In this document: positions 35,411 through 47,928 of the stretch, one piece after another | Position numbering within the stretch: position 1 is the first letter of the stretch | Layout of the letters: each line of letters starts with the position of its first letter | From: Clitopilus passeckerianus | Lineage: Eukaryota; Basidiomycota; Agaricomycetes; Agaricales; Entolomataceae | DNA length: 64,000 nt | Reading direction: 5' to 3' | NCBI GenBank assembly: GCA_944990035.1 | Contig: CALYLX010000138.1 | Span: 203,974-267,973, forward strand | Notes under the pieces: model-generated | Databases searched by the model: none | Told to the model about the DNA's origin: nothing | What the model saw: only the letters and a program-made list of their open reading frames with translations | Position numbers and translations under genes: made by a program

Positions 35411-36517
35411 CTATGCGCGTCCACGCAACAACTCCTTGACCGAAGTCAAATACGCTTGGCAGTCATCTGGTATTGAAAGGTCGACGACAGAAAGGTCCTG
35501 ACCCATATGAATCTCGCTAGTGGTGCCAGAGAGTGGCGTAACACCTTCCAGCTGTGCTATTTTGAAAAGAGCCTGGGCTGGCGTGCATTGCGAAGCTTGG
35601 GCAATGGCAAGTAACGCAGGGTTTTTGAGGAGTGTAGGAGAGCCGGAGAGTGTCCAGAATGACCTACAGAGCGAGCAATTAGCAAGGGGTCGACTTCTTG
35701 GAGGTTAAGGACCTACTGGTACAAGATTTCGTTCTCCCGACAGTACTGGACCACCTCCCTGTCCCATGCGTTCCCCTCGAACCACCTATTCTGCACAACC
35801 TGTACCTTCCTCTCTTTCCCAAGGGCATGCAGTAGGCCTACATCGTATGTGTTGCTGATACCGATCATCTTCACTTTCCCAGCATCTTGGAGCTTAATGA
35901 GCTCACGCCAAGCTTCGAGAGTAAGTTCAATGGACTTGAGTGGTGAATGGAGAATGTAGCTATCAAGGTAGGTGGTGCTCAGGTTCGACAGGGATTTTTG
36001 GAAAGAGGTCTGGACTTGAATAGGGATGGGGTCGGAGGCTTTGTATGGGAGAGGCTTGGAGGTGTCCTGGCCACCGATTGGCGTATACCTTGAGCAGAGA
36101 GGTCAGCATAGCTCAGAATAGAGGAGTAGAATGATATGTACTTTGTCTGTATCCAGAGGTCTTCGCGCTTTATGCCATGGTTTGAGTCAAGCTCCAGGAG
36201 AGCTTTGCCAACAAGGTCCTCACTTCACGGCGGTTGCTTGGTTGTGCTCACTCATAGAGTGGAGCTACTTACCGGTAATGCTTTGGTTGACACGCTATTC
36301 GAGGCTTGTCAGGAAAATTACGTACTTCTGGGTGAATTCCATTGCTCACCTGTATCAATCGCTCGAAAGCCGTGCTGTACGGCCTGTACTACAAGGCCCG
36401 TAGTCCGCTCCTGTTTCCTAAGCAAGCCAAGTTAGTGATGCTCTCTTACCATAACAATACAGCGCTTCACCAGGCAGTGCCATAGATGATTCTCGCAGCA
36501 ATCTTTGCGCCCGACAT
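35411..36517 (-). CDS. aldo/keto reductase
   Basis: This NAD(P)H-dependent oxidoreductase of about 270-280 aa has six exons. The start at 36517 gives MSGAKIAARIIYGTAW, with an intron in the Trp codon, then KQERTTGLVVQAVQHGF. All four AKR catalytic positions are visible: Asp in RAIDTA, Tyr in KHYREDLVGKAL (spanning two introns), Lys in DLWIQTKYTP, and His in YLDSYILHSPLKS. AGKVKMIGISNTYDVGLL, VQVVQNRWFEGN and YQSFWTLSGSPTLLKNP follow, with a short C-terminus ending LLRGRA. One internal exon is only about 20 nt. The substrate is unknown. It is divergent from ATG3 with 184 bp between starts. Confidence 0.9.
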
Positions 36518-36701
36518 CGCTTTAAAAGGCCAAGTTACGGGGTGTGGCGTCAAGAGGAACAATGATCTAAGCGGGACCAGATTGGGTATCTTATCCCCAC
36601 GTGGCCCTGGAACGCCTCAAGGCTTTGAACCGAACGTTGAATCGATTTGGAGTGCGACCACCAGACTTTGCACTGATCTTTCACTTTAACGACCACCAAC
36701 G
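36518..36701. promoter_or_regulatory. shared divergent promoter AKR / ATG3
   Basis: There are 184 bp between two divergent start codons, so both promoters must be here. This is inferred from spacing. Confidence 0.5.
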
Positions 36702-38145
36702 ATGCAGGCCCTTCAGGTATGAACCAGGAAAGTTCTTGAAAAGTTGTAGACTAACCTCAGGGACAGTCTCATTTCTTCAATGTTCGCGACATGCTCAGTC
36801 CAGTACGCCACTCAGTTGAATTTCACCTGACTGTAGATCGGTAGCTGATAGGCGTTACTAGGTGTTGAAGGAGAGTAGATTCAAGGAGGAAGGTCGTATC
36901 ACGCCTGGTAAGCTCATTGAGACGCACATTAACGCGTATTATCGTTCTAACTGCGGCAACAGAGGAGTTCGTTGCTGCAGGCGACTTTCTGGTGTACAAG
37001 TTCCCCGTGTGGAAATGGTTTGGGCCGTCCTCGTGTTAATGTGACTTGTTAAAGCTAATATACGACATAAACAGGGAAGCTGGAGATGCAACCAAGACTA
37101 GAGACTTCCTGCCCAAAGATAAGCAGTACCTAGTAACACGCGGCGTGCCCTGCCTGCGTCGTGCCACTTCTCTCGCTTACACCGATGCCGACGAGGATGC
37201 AGAACGTCTGCTCTCATTCGCTGACTCCTCCACCCCCAACGCTTCTGGTGAAGATGAGTGGGTCGAAACTCATGCTGGGAGGAAGGCCACCCAGGATTCT
37301 GCTGCCAATGCGGGCACTATTGCTGACATCCCTGATTTGGATGGAGACCAAGACGAGGTGACAGCTAAGATGGGTAATGTATCCATTGGAGGGACAACAC
37401 CAGGAGAGATACCTGATATGGATGATATCCCTGATATGGAGGATGAGATTGAGGAAGAGGAGGACACCGCTGCCGCCGCTCCCAAGCCTTCAAAGGTTGT
37501 TGACGCTAGGTAGGCATATCTTGCGCGTGCTTTTGCCATACATGGTGCTCATATACCTAAATTAGCGAGATCGAACCGGCGAAGGGCAACCTTCTGCAGG
37601 TACGAACGTACGATGTGATGATCACATACGACAAATATTACCAGACACCCCGCTCTTGGCTCATTGGTTACGACGAGGTTAGCCTACCTAACACACTTCG
37701 CCTTTTCCCCACCTCCTAACATTCTTCTGTATTCCAGAATGGTAAACCCTTGACCCCAGCCCAAATATTCCAAGACATCTCCGCGGACCATGCTCAAAAG
37801 ACTGTCACAATCGAACCCTTCATCCATAGCACATCCCTGCAAGCCGCCTCTGTGCACCCCTGCAAACACTCTAATGTTATGAAGAAAGTCATCGACAGGA
37901 TGAACGCCTCCATCATCGAAGCTCAACTAGCCAGACGCAAGGCTGCCGGCCAATCTATCCCCTCCAAGGACTCGAAGAAGAGGTGGTTCAGCAGGAAGGT
38001 CAGCGGACCTGCGTCGGCTTCAAAAGACGTTGGGGACGATGATGAGGTTGAGGGCATGAGGGTTGATTTCTACTTGGTCGTGTTCTTGAAGTTTATCGCC
38101 TCGATTGTGCCAACTATCGAGGTGGATTCGACAACGGCGTTCTGA
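36702..38145 (+). CDS. ATG3: autophagy E2-like enzyme ATG3
   Basis: ATG3 is the E2-like enzyme that transfers Atg8 from Atg7 to phosphatidylethanolamine on the autophagosome membrane. The first coding exon is 15 nt (MQALQ). [12 protein letters not shown] and [15 protein letters not shown] follow, then [19 protein letters not shown], all typical of Atg3. [13 protein letters not shown] starts the core. A long acidic flexible insert ([28 protein letters not shown]) precedes [18 protein letters not shown] and SWLIGYDE. The catalytic cysteine is in [13 protein letters not shown], and the family's C-terminal FLKF is present ([13 protein letters not shown]). Frames are intact. Confidence 0.95.
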
Positions 38146-38380
38146 GTTCTTCCACTGGGGACTAACGAGGTGTCCATATCATAATGGTCGGAGGGTTCAC
38201 GGAGCTGATGAGGCTCGTTCTATGGTGTTATAGTGTTTTGTACTTCATACCTGTATTGCTCAATGTACACAATATACTCTTATTACTGAAAGTTCGTTGT
38301 CAAAAATCTACGTGCAACCTATCGGTCGGTTCTATTGACTATGAATACAGAGATCGGCGTCACAAAAATCCAGCAAATGT

Positions 38381-38385
38381 AAAAA
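38381..38385 (-). terminator. RNA polymerase III terminator of tRNA-Val
   Basis: Five T residues on the minus strand lie four bases past the tRNA 3' end, the usual Pol III stop signal. Confidence 0.7.
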
Positions 38386-38389
38386 CTGA

Positions 38390-38463
38390 TGAGTCGACCC
38401 AGGCTCGAACTGAGGACCTTCTGTGTGTTAGACAGATGCGATAACCAACTACGCCATCGACCC
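38390..38463 (-). tRNA. tRNA-Val (AAC)
   Basis: The minus strand folds into a full 74-nt cloverleaf. The acceptor stem is GGGTCGA paired with TCGACTC (one G-U), with discriminator A. The D-arm region contains GCGTAGTTGGTTATCGC. The anticodon stem is TCTGT/ACAGA with loop CTAACAC, giving anticodon AAC. The T stem is CTCAG/CTGGG around loop TTCGAGC. Internal A-box (TGGCGTAGTTGG) and B-box (AGTTCGAGCC) promoter elements are present. There is no intron. An oligo-T terminator follows. Confidence 0.95.
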
Positions 38464-39054
38464 AATTAAAACATCAAGTACCTAGGCAAATACAAAGTCA
38501 TCAGCATTTGGGCCTCCAAAAGCTTCGTGCATTTGTGACAAGTTTTCTTGCAAAGTTCTCCTAAGGATTAGTCCGACTAAAATTCTTACATCCTACACTA
38601 CATTACGGATTCATAACTGTGACGAATTTCGATCTCTCGATAAGCACCAGTCCATTAATTAGGCCCTGAAGGACATCCCTCCATCATCCTTGAGTCACAC
38701 TCAAGGCGGTCTTGTGGCGTTGAATGCGAGTGCTCCGAGTGTGGACGGAGGCACATTAATGCGAGTCGCAAACGATCGTCGGATGGCGGATATGTGGCAC
38801 TGCGAATCTGGGGTGCGTCGCAAGCCATATCGGAAACTCATGTGGGGTCTTGTATGTTTTATGTTTCGTCCCTGGACATAGTGCGGGGAAATTGGGTCGA
38901 ACATAAGAGGGTGAAGGATCTGTATGTTGATCATCGAGGCGCAAGGAAGGAAAGAAGCAGGACGAGCATTGACATGCCAAGAGCTAGATGGATCTGCGCC
39001 GTCGTTCACCTGAGGCCCCCACATCGCATCCGGAGCCTTGACATAGGGGACGCC
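38464..39054. other. intergenic, no gene recognised
   Basis: About 590 bp between the tRNA 5' end and the stop of the DUF7330 gene. Short open frames overlap on both strands without recognisable content. Confidence 0.5.
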
Positions 39055-40147
39055 TCAGAACCTCTTCATGACTGTCTGCCAAAATCCATTCTTAAAATCA
39101 TGTGAATCGACACCGCTGAAACCTATAATGATGCTCCCGAAGCGTGTCTTCATCTGGGCGAAGTTGACTGGGGATTTGTCTCTGACCAAATGGTCCCCCA
39201 GCATCACTATGGCTTCAGAATCAGCTTCGTGGATAATCTTCATTGCCTTCTTGAAGTTGGGGAGGAATTTGAGGCTTCCCCAATGTGATTTGACGTGGAA
39301 CATCCCACTGTAGTTAAGGGGCAAGAGAAGGAGAATGTCGCCTACGCAAAGAATTAGCCAAGAATCAAACCAATGTCCTTGGTGTTCCATACCTCGGACA
39401 GAGAAGACTTCCAAGCCCATTGCAGGACTCTCAGGCGCTGGGGTCAGCTAAAGGGGAGATAATCGTAAATGCGACATACAACCTTGAGACGGTCCGAAAT
39501 CACGTACCAGCTGAACAGTAATGTTGCCTGACCAAGAAGCCACGAGGACATCAACTTTTTGACCTTCTCTTCTGGTCTTTCCAGTCGTTGACAGGGACAA
39601 CGAAACCTCTCCATGTTTGGTGCGAAAGGAGGCTTGGGGATATGCTTTTTTCTTTGATTGAAACCCTTTCGTATCGTCAAACCCAACGGCAGATGCTCTG
39701 GGGTCAATATGGTAGGTTCCTTAACAATACAGTTTAGCGAGAGGCACTCGGATGTTCGACGGAGTGCCGCGTTTAATTTTGCGTACCTGTGATAGGAATA
39801 GAACCCTTCTGCATGAAATGTAGGGGTATCAATGTCAGAGAACTTCCGGTTGCGTGCCATTGGCCTAACCCAGCTTGTGAGCTTGAACCTGGCAATGTTG
39901 GGGAAGTTTGTATTGAGGACCCGGTAGGTGACTCCACTACCAGCTTGAGATCAGGTGTCGACCCTGTAGCTCTAAGTCCTCCGATTCGATGAGGCGGCGG
40001 GGGAAGCAACCGATGCCTGTCATATTCTATTGAGTCTTGGCTGGCTGGGACGCTGAAAGCTCGAGAAGGCGTCGCGTGAGGATCACGTCGACTAAAGGGA
40101 GGTAATTCCTCAAGCTGGTCTGGATCAATTTTCGCGTCAATAATCAT
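39055..40147 (-). CDS. DUF7330-type hypothetical protein
   Basis: This basidiomycete protein of unknown function has about four exons. Exon 1 starts MIIDAKIDPDQLEELPPF and carries a Pro/Ser-rich stretch. After a phase-1 intron the frame reads GTYHIDPRASAVGF, then FRTKHGEVSLSLSTT and VDVLVASWSGNITVQL. The next exons give LTPAPESPAMGLEVFSVR, then GDILLLLPLNYSGMFHV and IVMLGDHLVRDKSPVNF. Repeated short beta-strands of the form (F/V)-x-(S/T)-x-x-G-x-(V/I), ending in a GD-containing strand, match the DUF7330 signature as I remember it. These domains look like extracellular or scaffold beta-solenoids, but no signal peptide is seen. The assignment is from pattern only. Confidence 0.6.
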
Positions 40148-40510
40148 CGTGTAAGTTGTTCCTTGCCTCTGAGAGAGATGACTCGATGTTACTTCGGCTT
40201 GCTTTCTTCAAAGAACGCAGGAAGAAAAGTCATTTCACCATGCTGCGCGTCGTGTGAATCGTCGTTCTGGGAGAGATATAGTACAGCCCTGAGCATAGCC
40301 GCCGCATTGTCGGCGCTTGTTGTATCCCGGCTTGGGCAAATCATTTAAGTTCTATCACTGCGTGTATCAAAGAGGCTGTTCATCGTCTCTACTTCTTATA
40401 AACCAACGATCATGAAGATGCCAATAATGAACAAGCAACGCAGGTCTGGATCCTATCACGAGGACGAAATTGAATGGTAATCTACTAGATGACGCTTGAA
40501 CCTGTGCGCC
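40148..40510. other. intergenic, no gene recognised
   Basis: This 363-bp stretch holds the 5' flank of the DUF7330 gene and the 3' flank of UTP25. Nothing specific was recognised. Confidence 0.5.
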
Positions 40511-42987
40511 TCATGTAGCTTTTATCAATCCCACCGCAGCTTCTGTCCCAGCAATCCTCTCCAGGCGGAACCAATCGTACTTGGAGTACAGGATTCGGCA
40601 GGTCAAGTCCGAAACATCGACATCATCGTCAAGGAAGGGGTAAGACAACAGTTCAGTGAAGAACTGCGGATGATCAGGGGGCCATAGAAGATGAGGTTAC
40701 GGATACCACGAAGCTTGTACCTTCGCACAGGAATAACAGTCAACCGCAGCTCAGACGGAGGCAAAATGAGATGACATACCGTTTGTAGAAATGGAAGCGT
40801 TCACTTATCAGAAGGAATTGCTTCTGACCGAGGAAGAATGCCTGTCGGGCACGGGAAATCTCTTGGTTGGAAGAGTATCTGAAAGCAGATTAGCAATTAT
40901 AGGAGATGTTAGCTAGTAAGACGTACTCAGAAAGCACGGTAAACGAGACACCAGCATGTTTGCGGAAGTAGTTGTGGACCCGAATGAAGTCAAACGAGGA
41001 CGGCACAAAGACAACAGTGTTCGCACTCTGAACTGCGGATTTCAGAACGGCAGGCAGTAGCTGTGTCGTAAAGTGATTAAACCGCTTATCAGCTTCGTCT
41101 TGTGGGCTCGCGCAATCGGAATGAACGAAGTTCTAGGAATCAGACTTGTTGAGTATTGACACATAAACCGCACGAAGTGGGTTCACAAACCTGTTCAAGG
41201 CCTTCGGGTATACTGACCGGAGAATAATGCCTCTGGGTTCTTATCTTGCCCGCAACATTTTGCAAAGAAGCATTGAAGAGTGCTCGGGTTTCTGATGTTT
41301 CGTATGCAGACAACAGTATCGATTGGCGCAGAAATGCGGCGCTGGGTGCCGGTGTTAGCCATTTCGCCCGGTAGAGCAAAAGCACGTCAGAAACTCACTG
41401 CCCATCGAGATACCAGGGTTTTATCCGTGAAAAATCGGTGTCGTGGGATTCCTTTGGCAGCTTGTTCAGATGCGACAGAACGAACTGGGGGTGGAGGGTG
41501 AGTCAATAATCGGACAGGTAGGTGCTTATGAACGGCTTACCTTTACGTGTTCCCAGTTTTGCATAGTCAAGGCGTCCATTTGATCAACAACGAGTATCTC
41601 GATAGACGAAAGATAATCGGCATTTCTGATAAAATGCTGTAAGAACCGGGATAGAAAACGAGCAGAGTAGGAATATTTACTTGTCTTTCTCGATCGCCCG
41701 TCTTAGACCGAGAGGACTTGCCATGATTATATCGCATCCGTAAAACTCGGTGAACATTTTCACGCTTTTCCGGGTGAGTTTTATCCCACTCTGAAGTTAT
41801 CGTCAACATTGCCTTTGAAAATGTCAACATGGTCCGGTGGGTATGTTCCGGGTTCCGCTTCTACGAGTTTGTCTACTGCATCGGGAGGTAGGCCGTACTC
41901 GGACAAAAAGCGTGATCGGTTTTCAACCTGGAATGCGGGAGATGGTGTATGCGATGTGAGCGCATTAAACCAGCTGAGCGCAAAAGAGCGGAAGGGAAGG
42001 AGCAACAGGACCGAGGGGCGAGTAAACCCTTGATCTTGGACATCTTCTGGAGGTTCGGCATTCGGATTTGCTTTCGCGGCATGTGCTAGGCGCTCATTAT
42101 TCTTCAGTACGCGCCGTCGTTTCCTATTGGCTTGTAGGTGAGCAGGGTGAATAGGATATGCGTGAAGGAAACGGACTTGGTGACATGGTTAATGCTATGC
42201 AGAGCGATTGCTTCTCGGGTACTCCGTTTTGTCTCCAGTGGGACCGAGGTCATGTACAGGTCCTTTCGAGACGACAGACATGACAAGAGGTCGTTTTGTA
42301 TTTCATTTTGTTCTATTGGTGTAATTAGTCCTGAGGTTCGGTCATCGGTCATTAGAGGCTAACAGACCTGTCGATTGCTTAGCCTGTCGAGCGGTAAATG
42401 GCGTCTTTAGTCGTTCAAGAATCTAGATTCCGATGTCAATGAGAAAATGAAGACGAGGGTTTTGATTTATGCTTACGTCGATTGGCGGCATATCTTCGGT
42501 CGGGGATTGGTTGGTCTCTCCTGGGGTGGAGATCACAGCTGCACCTAGTTTCCCAATTGACTGAGTCTTATTGGTCCATTTCTTGGATTCCACTGACTCC
42601 CTTGCCTCCGATGTCAGGGCAGGTGGCTTTACGCCAAAATGGAGTTCATAGAGATCTGAGGCTAAGAAAGCAGCTTTAGCACGAGCGTTTGAAGTTTACT
42701 GTTGTTTGATTGTACGCACCTTCTGGCCCGTCATCATCCGCATTAACAGCCTCTTCTGCCTCCTCTTTTTCTTCGGCCACTTCTGCCTCTATGCTGACCG
42801 ATTTTTCTTTTTCAGTGGGCCCAGAAACCTGAGGCTCGGCTATGGTCACAGACTTGCGTTTGTTGAGCTTTTCAGCGGGTACAAACGTATCATTTTCACG
42901 TTTCCTTTTGCCCGGTCGTATTGCAGAGACATTCAAGAGAGTAAGCAGAGATGTCGTTATAGCATTGGCCTTTTCAACGTCTGCCAT
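40511..42987 (-). CDS. UTP25: U3 snoRNA-associated protein UTP25 (one G-run frameshift)
   Basis: UTP25 is a DEAD-box-like but ATPase-motif-poor component of the small-subunit processome needed for early 18S rRNA processing in the nucleolus. The N-terminus [20 protein letters not shown] is followed by acidic and Lys-rich stretches. Family segments are [133 protein letters not shown] and [20 protein letters not shown]. At 41785-41787 (CCC on the plus strand) one base appears to be missing: the frame leaves FRVG and resumes one base away as GIKLTRKSV. It is divergent from TOP3 with 180 bp between starts. Confidence 0.9.
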
Positions 42988-43167
42988 TGCAACCCTCAGC
43001 GTTGATCAAGTCGAATTCAGAAAATCTTAAAGGCGTTGCCAAACAAGACCAAGCAGCTATGTTACAGATCACATGTCCGCGAAACGCGTCTGTCGCGACA
43101 TACGGCCATGGTAAACACGGTCCGCCTCTTTTCCCCGTACCATATCTACAGAGCAGCCAACTAGTCC
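42988..43167. promoter_or_regulatory. shared divergent promoter UTP25 / TOP3
   Basis: There are 180 bp between divergent start codons of two conserved nuclear genes. No specific motif was recognised. Confidence 0.5.
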
Positions 43168-46100
43168 ATGAGAGTGCTCTGTGTGGCGGAGAAGCCGTCT
43201 ATAGCGAAGTCTATAACCCAGATCCTTAGTGGCGGTCGATTTAATACAGTAAGCACTTTAAAGACGTGTCCGCGTTGTCCATTTGTCTTCAACGATATTT
43301 TTGTAGCTTCCAACTGCCCTGGGTTATATCAAGAATTACAAGTTCGATTATCCACAGACAAATTCTCAGTTTACCGTGACCTGTGTTACCGGACACCTTA
43401 CCGAATGTGATTTTGACGATGCACACCGAAAATGGAACAGTTGCGATCCGTTTTCTCTCTTCGACGCCCCTGTCTACACAAATACCGCCTCCGATAAGAA
43501 GGTCATAGAAACAAACCTTACACAGAATGCGAGGTCGAACGACACCCTGATGATTTGGACGGATTGTGACAGGGAAGGGGAACACATCGGTTTAGAGGTC
43601 GTAAATGTTTGCCGAAAGGCCAACAGGAACATCGTAATAAGGAGGGCACGTTTTAGTGCTATTATTGCTCAGTATGCACTTTTCCTCTATGGCTATTCTC
43701 GCAATAACACGTCTGCCAGACAAATACATAATGCTGCTCAGCACCCGGTAGACCTCGACCGTGCACAAGCCGCTGCAGTAGAAGCAAGAATCTTGCTCGA
43801 CCTGAGGATAGGTGCTGCATTCACTAGAATGCAAACCCTCATACTACAAAACCGTTTTGCTCAAATCTCTGAGGGCCGCAATATCATATCTTATGGTAAG
43901 AAGACTCGCGTTCGTGAAAGGCGTCGTACTGACTCATTCTAGGACCATGCCAGTTTCCGACACTTGGCTTTGTTGTTCACAAATGGAATCTAGTGCAGAG
44001 CTTTGTCCCCGAACCATTCTGGTATATTCACCTGGCCTTGACCGGCTCAGAAGGAGAAGAGACCCTTTCAACTGGAAAAGAGGCCACATATTCGATCAAG
44101 AGCTTGCGGTTGCCCTTTACGATGGTGTCATGGCAAACCCCATCGCTCGGGTCATCCGTGTCACAAAGAAAGGTACAAAGAAATGGTAAACCTCAGCATG
44201 CCGAACCGTTTGTAGTCGTGCTAATATCGACCTCAGGAAGCCACTCCCATTGACAACAGTCGAGCTCCAGAAAGCCGGATCAAGATTACTCAAGCTTGCA
44301 CCAAAGAAAGTCCTAGATGTATGTTCACCCCTTCTTAGCCTATACCAAGGCTGAATGGTTGGTCCGTAGATAGCGGAAAAGCTCTACCAACAAGGATTCC
44401 TATCATACCCTCGCACTGAGACGGATCAATTCGACAATGCCTTCGACTTCCAGACCCTGATACAAAAACAGACCGTCGATCCTAACTGGGGTCAATTCGC
44501 TACTTCGTACGTGCAAATCCTTGAATCTGCTCACTATCGGGCTCACTATCGGGATCGCTGACATGCCATGATAAGGTTGTGGGAAGGCGGTTTCTCGGTG
44601 CCGCGAAAGGGAAAGAAAGACGATAAAGCCCATCCTCCTATTCATCCGACGGCACACGTTGCAAACCTCGTTGGTGATGAGAAGAGGGTTTATGAATTCA
44701 TTGCCCGACGGTTTTGGCGTGCTGCTCTAAAGACGCCGAAGGCTTTGAGACGACCGTAGAAGTTGACTGTGGAGGAGAGTTCTTCTCGGCGAAAGGTTAG
44801 TGTGCCAGTTCGTTCGTCGATTTGAAGCCTTCTGACAAGCGATGTATAGGTCTGATAGTGCTCGAGAGGAACTACCTACTCGTATACCCTTATGACAAGT
44901 GGGTGGGTCACGAGCTTCCGGATTTCGAGGAAGGACAAGAGTTCCAACCGTCGACTTGTGAACTTAAAGAGGGGCAAACGTCAAGACCAAGTCTGCTGAC
45001 CGAAGCGGATCTGGTCACGCTCATGGACAAGAATGGAATTGGTGCGTTTATGATTAAGTTTTTAATAATATCTTTCGAGGAGTTGACAGGGTTTGGTAGG
45101 AACGGATGCAACAATTGCGCAGCATATACAGACAATTATTGACCGGGACTACGTCATAGAGAAGATGGAAGGCAACACTAAATATCTAATTCCCTCGAAG
45201 CTCGGAATTGGCCTGGTCGATGGGTACAACAAACTCGGGCTGGACAAGAGTCTCACCAAACCTCAATTACGACGAGAGGTACGGGTTTTGCGCCTGATTT
45301 CGTTCTTCGTCATCTCACTTTTGACAGACGGAACGGAGCATGGTTCAAGTCTGCGAGGGGACGAAGTCAAAGGCCGAGATGCTTGAAGAGACCATATCTC
45401 AGTACAAAGAGATGTTCATAATTGCCAAACGCGAATTCGAGAAAGTGGTTACCGTATGTTTTCCCAATCAGTTTCATTCTTCCTATGTCATCTCATTTGT
45501 TTCAAATAGAGTGTTCGTGAGTATCTGGATGGAACCAACAATCAAGGGAATGGTGGGCTCGGAGGTGGGGTGGAGGCCCAGGGGCCGATCCCCTGGTGAT
45601 GGTGGGGAAGAGGCGGCAATCCTGGGCGGGGCAGAGGAGGACGAGCGCCGCGGGGTCAGGGAAGAGGCGGGGGCCGAGCTGGTCGAAATGCAAGTGGAAC
45701 TAATGGTGGTGATTCTGATTTCGGTAAGCACAAAAAAGTTTTCTGCGGTCAACATATGAGAAGTAACGAGATTTCTGATTGCAATATCAAGATGGCAGCG
45801 ATCCTCCTGCACCTGCACAACCATTGAACTCGTCGCGCCGAGGCAACTCAACATCAACAGCCGCTCGCCAAAGAAATGACGCAGGGAACAAGACCAATCC
45901 TCCGCCGCACCCAACTCGAATCAACCGCACCCAAGCTCCCAATACCAGTGCTGATGCGCCTTCTTGTGAATGCTCACAACCTGCAGTTCAACAAACAGTG
46001 ACGAAGGAGACAGCAAGTAAAGGGAGAAAATTCTGGACGTGTAAGAGCCGTGGTTGCGGGTTTTTCCAATGGGCGAACGAGCAACCAGCTGTCATTCCAG

Positions 46101-47057
46101 CGAAGAGATCATACTCGGCAGTACGTCATAATCAATTAAAGTCAATGTTGTCCGTTTATCAAGGAGCTTTCAGAGACAAGACAACACGCCCAATGATACC
46201 CGGCTGTGCAAATGTTCGAAGCCTGCCGTTCTCCGCTCAGCTATGAAAGAGGGTGCTAATAAAGGTAGAGGGTTCTGGAAATGTGCTCAACCACCAGGCG
46301 AGCAATGTGACGATTTCTTTGAGTGGGATGACGAGCCGCCTCGATCGACACAGAATGCTGGGCCCGGTCCGAGTTCGCAGACTGGGCAATGCTTCAACGT
46401 AAGATCACCTGGGCACGCTCTTAGCTGTCGACGTCTGACTGTTTTCTCAGTGTAATCAGGTCGGACACTGGTCGAGTGGTAAGCCCCTGATCCATCTGCC
46501 AGAAATTTATTGACTCACGTATGCTAGCTTGTCCGAATGCTGCCAATAAGCGGAGTAAAAGTTTTGGTTCCTCATCCGGCCCTGCGACGTCGTCCGTGAG
46601 GTGCTTTACTTGTAATGAAGAAGGTCATTACAGCAATGGTAAATGGCTTTCAATCCCGTCACTACGTTTTCGTCCTGTACTGACAGCTGTTGAATAGCAT
46701 GTCCGAAAGACAAAAACTATGGCAGCACAAATGCGAGGGCGTCCACGTCGAGCACAGGGTCCAGCAAAGGGGCGGATCCATGCTACAAATGCGGTCAGAC
46801 TGGTCATTGGAGTAATGGTGAGTTGCATAAAGCTGCCTAACCGATCGCTTCTTTTTCTGACGGAAGTCTGGACCGTTCTGAAAGCATGTCCTGGTTCAAC
46901 CTCGAGCGGGCAAAAATCGACGGCCAAATCTCGTGGCACCGGCAAGCGGGGTAGTCGACAACCTCGGGGTAGTACGTCAAAAACTGGAACAAAAGGTCGT
47001 GGACGAGGCGGTGGCAAGAAAATGTCTGCATTTGGAGCGCCTGATGGACACCCATAA
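43168..47057 (+). CDS. TOP3: DNA topoisomerase III (type IA) with GRF and CCHC zinc fingers
   Basis: This is the single-strand decatenase of the Sgs1/BLM-Top3-Rmi1 complex, acting on recombination intermediates in the nucleus. The Toprim domain has MRVLCVAEKPSIAKSI and the metal-binding DCDREGEHIG. The active-site Tyr is in FLSYPRTETDQF. Other core motifs are IHNAAQHPVDLDRAQAA, GPCQFPTLGF, HPPIHPTAHV and DKNGIGTDATIAQHIQTI. The C-terminus has an RG-rich segment, two GRF-type zinc fingers (CECSQPAVQQ, then GRKFWTCKS and CGFFQW; a second near 46210-46330), and three CCHC knuckles (NQVGHWSSACP, NEEGHYSNACP, CGQTGHWSNACP), ending in RGRGGGKK. One base seems missing near 44719-44726, where the frame changes between RRFWR and CSKDAEGFE. 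Another break, with an in-frame TGA at 45597-45599, lies in the Gly-rich segment. Confidence 0.9.
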
Positions 47058-47928
47058 CTGTACGAACGACGAAACACTGTCCCTTGGATATACTACACAA
47101 TGTATTTCTAGCACTTGACATGATGAACGCAATGGATTTCTCCCATGTCGCGAGTCTATTACGCTTCGGGCATTACCCCAATAAGTAGGTACCCCGCAGG
47201 CGACATGGGGATAGCCACCCATCCACTCCATACCCCGATCGGAGGGTGCCTTACAAGCCACCCAATGGGTACGACAGCCAGGTTGAGGTCATCCAGTGAG
47301 TATCTGAGCTTCCAAAGTTCTTGGCAATGGGCATGCAGCTCAAGTGACAGTCAACTGATAGTGGCAGTCTTTGGCATATGGCTCCTCGTCTTATCTCGAG
47401 TTGAACACATGTCACTCACGATTCACAGCTTGCTGAACGGCTCGGACGTCGTCGATTATGAGATCCGCCTGTGGTACAATATGGACCCTGCATAACTCAA
47501 ATTGCGCCAATCGCCCACCTTCAGACCCGAAGCAAACCTGCATCCTCACAAACTGTGTACTACGATGCGGTCCTAGGGTGACATGATGCCCCTTGCGCCC
47601 TCTTAGAATCAATGCATTACAGTAACGATTCACGATCACCACGGGTTCAGACTATCCACCTTCTGAACGTCGCCTAACCTCGGTCTCTAGAAATCATGGA
47701 GAAGCGGCAAATTCCAAACCTTACCGTGTGCCGAACTCCTACTCGGATCTCTTATGGAAGCCCCATGGGTTATTGCTCAAACGTTGCTTGGAAGCGGACA
47801 TGCCGAATGCTTTGCTAGTCTGCCTGGACTCAATTGGTACAAATACCCATGTCTGACCGAATGCAGATTTCCTTGCGCTCTGGCACCTTCTTCCATTGGC
47901 TCAACCTTGATTTAGTTCATCGTTCGCC
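47058..47928. other. intergenic, no gene recognised
   Basis: This 871-bp stretch should hold the TOP3 3' UTR and the promoter of the transporter gene. Open frames on both strands look random. Confidence 0.5.
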
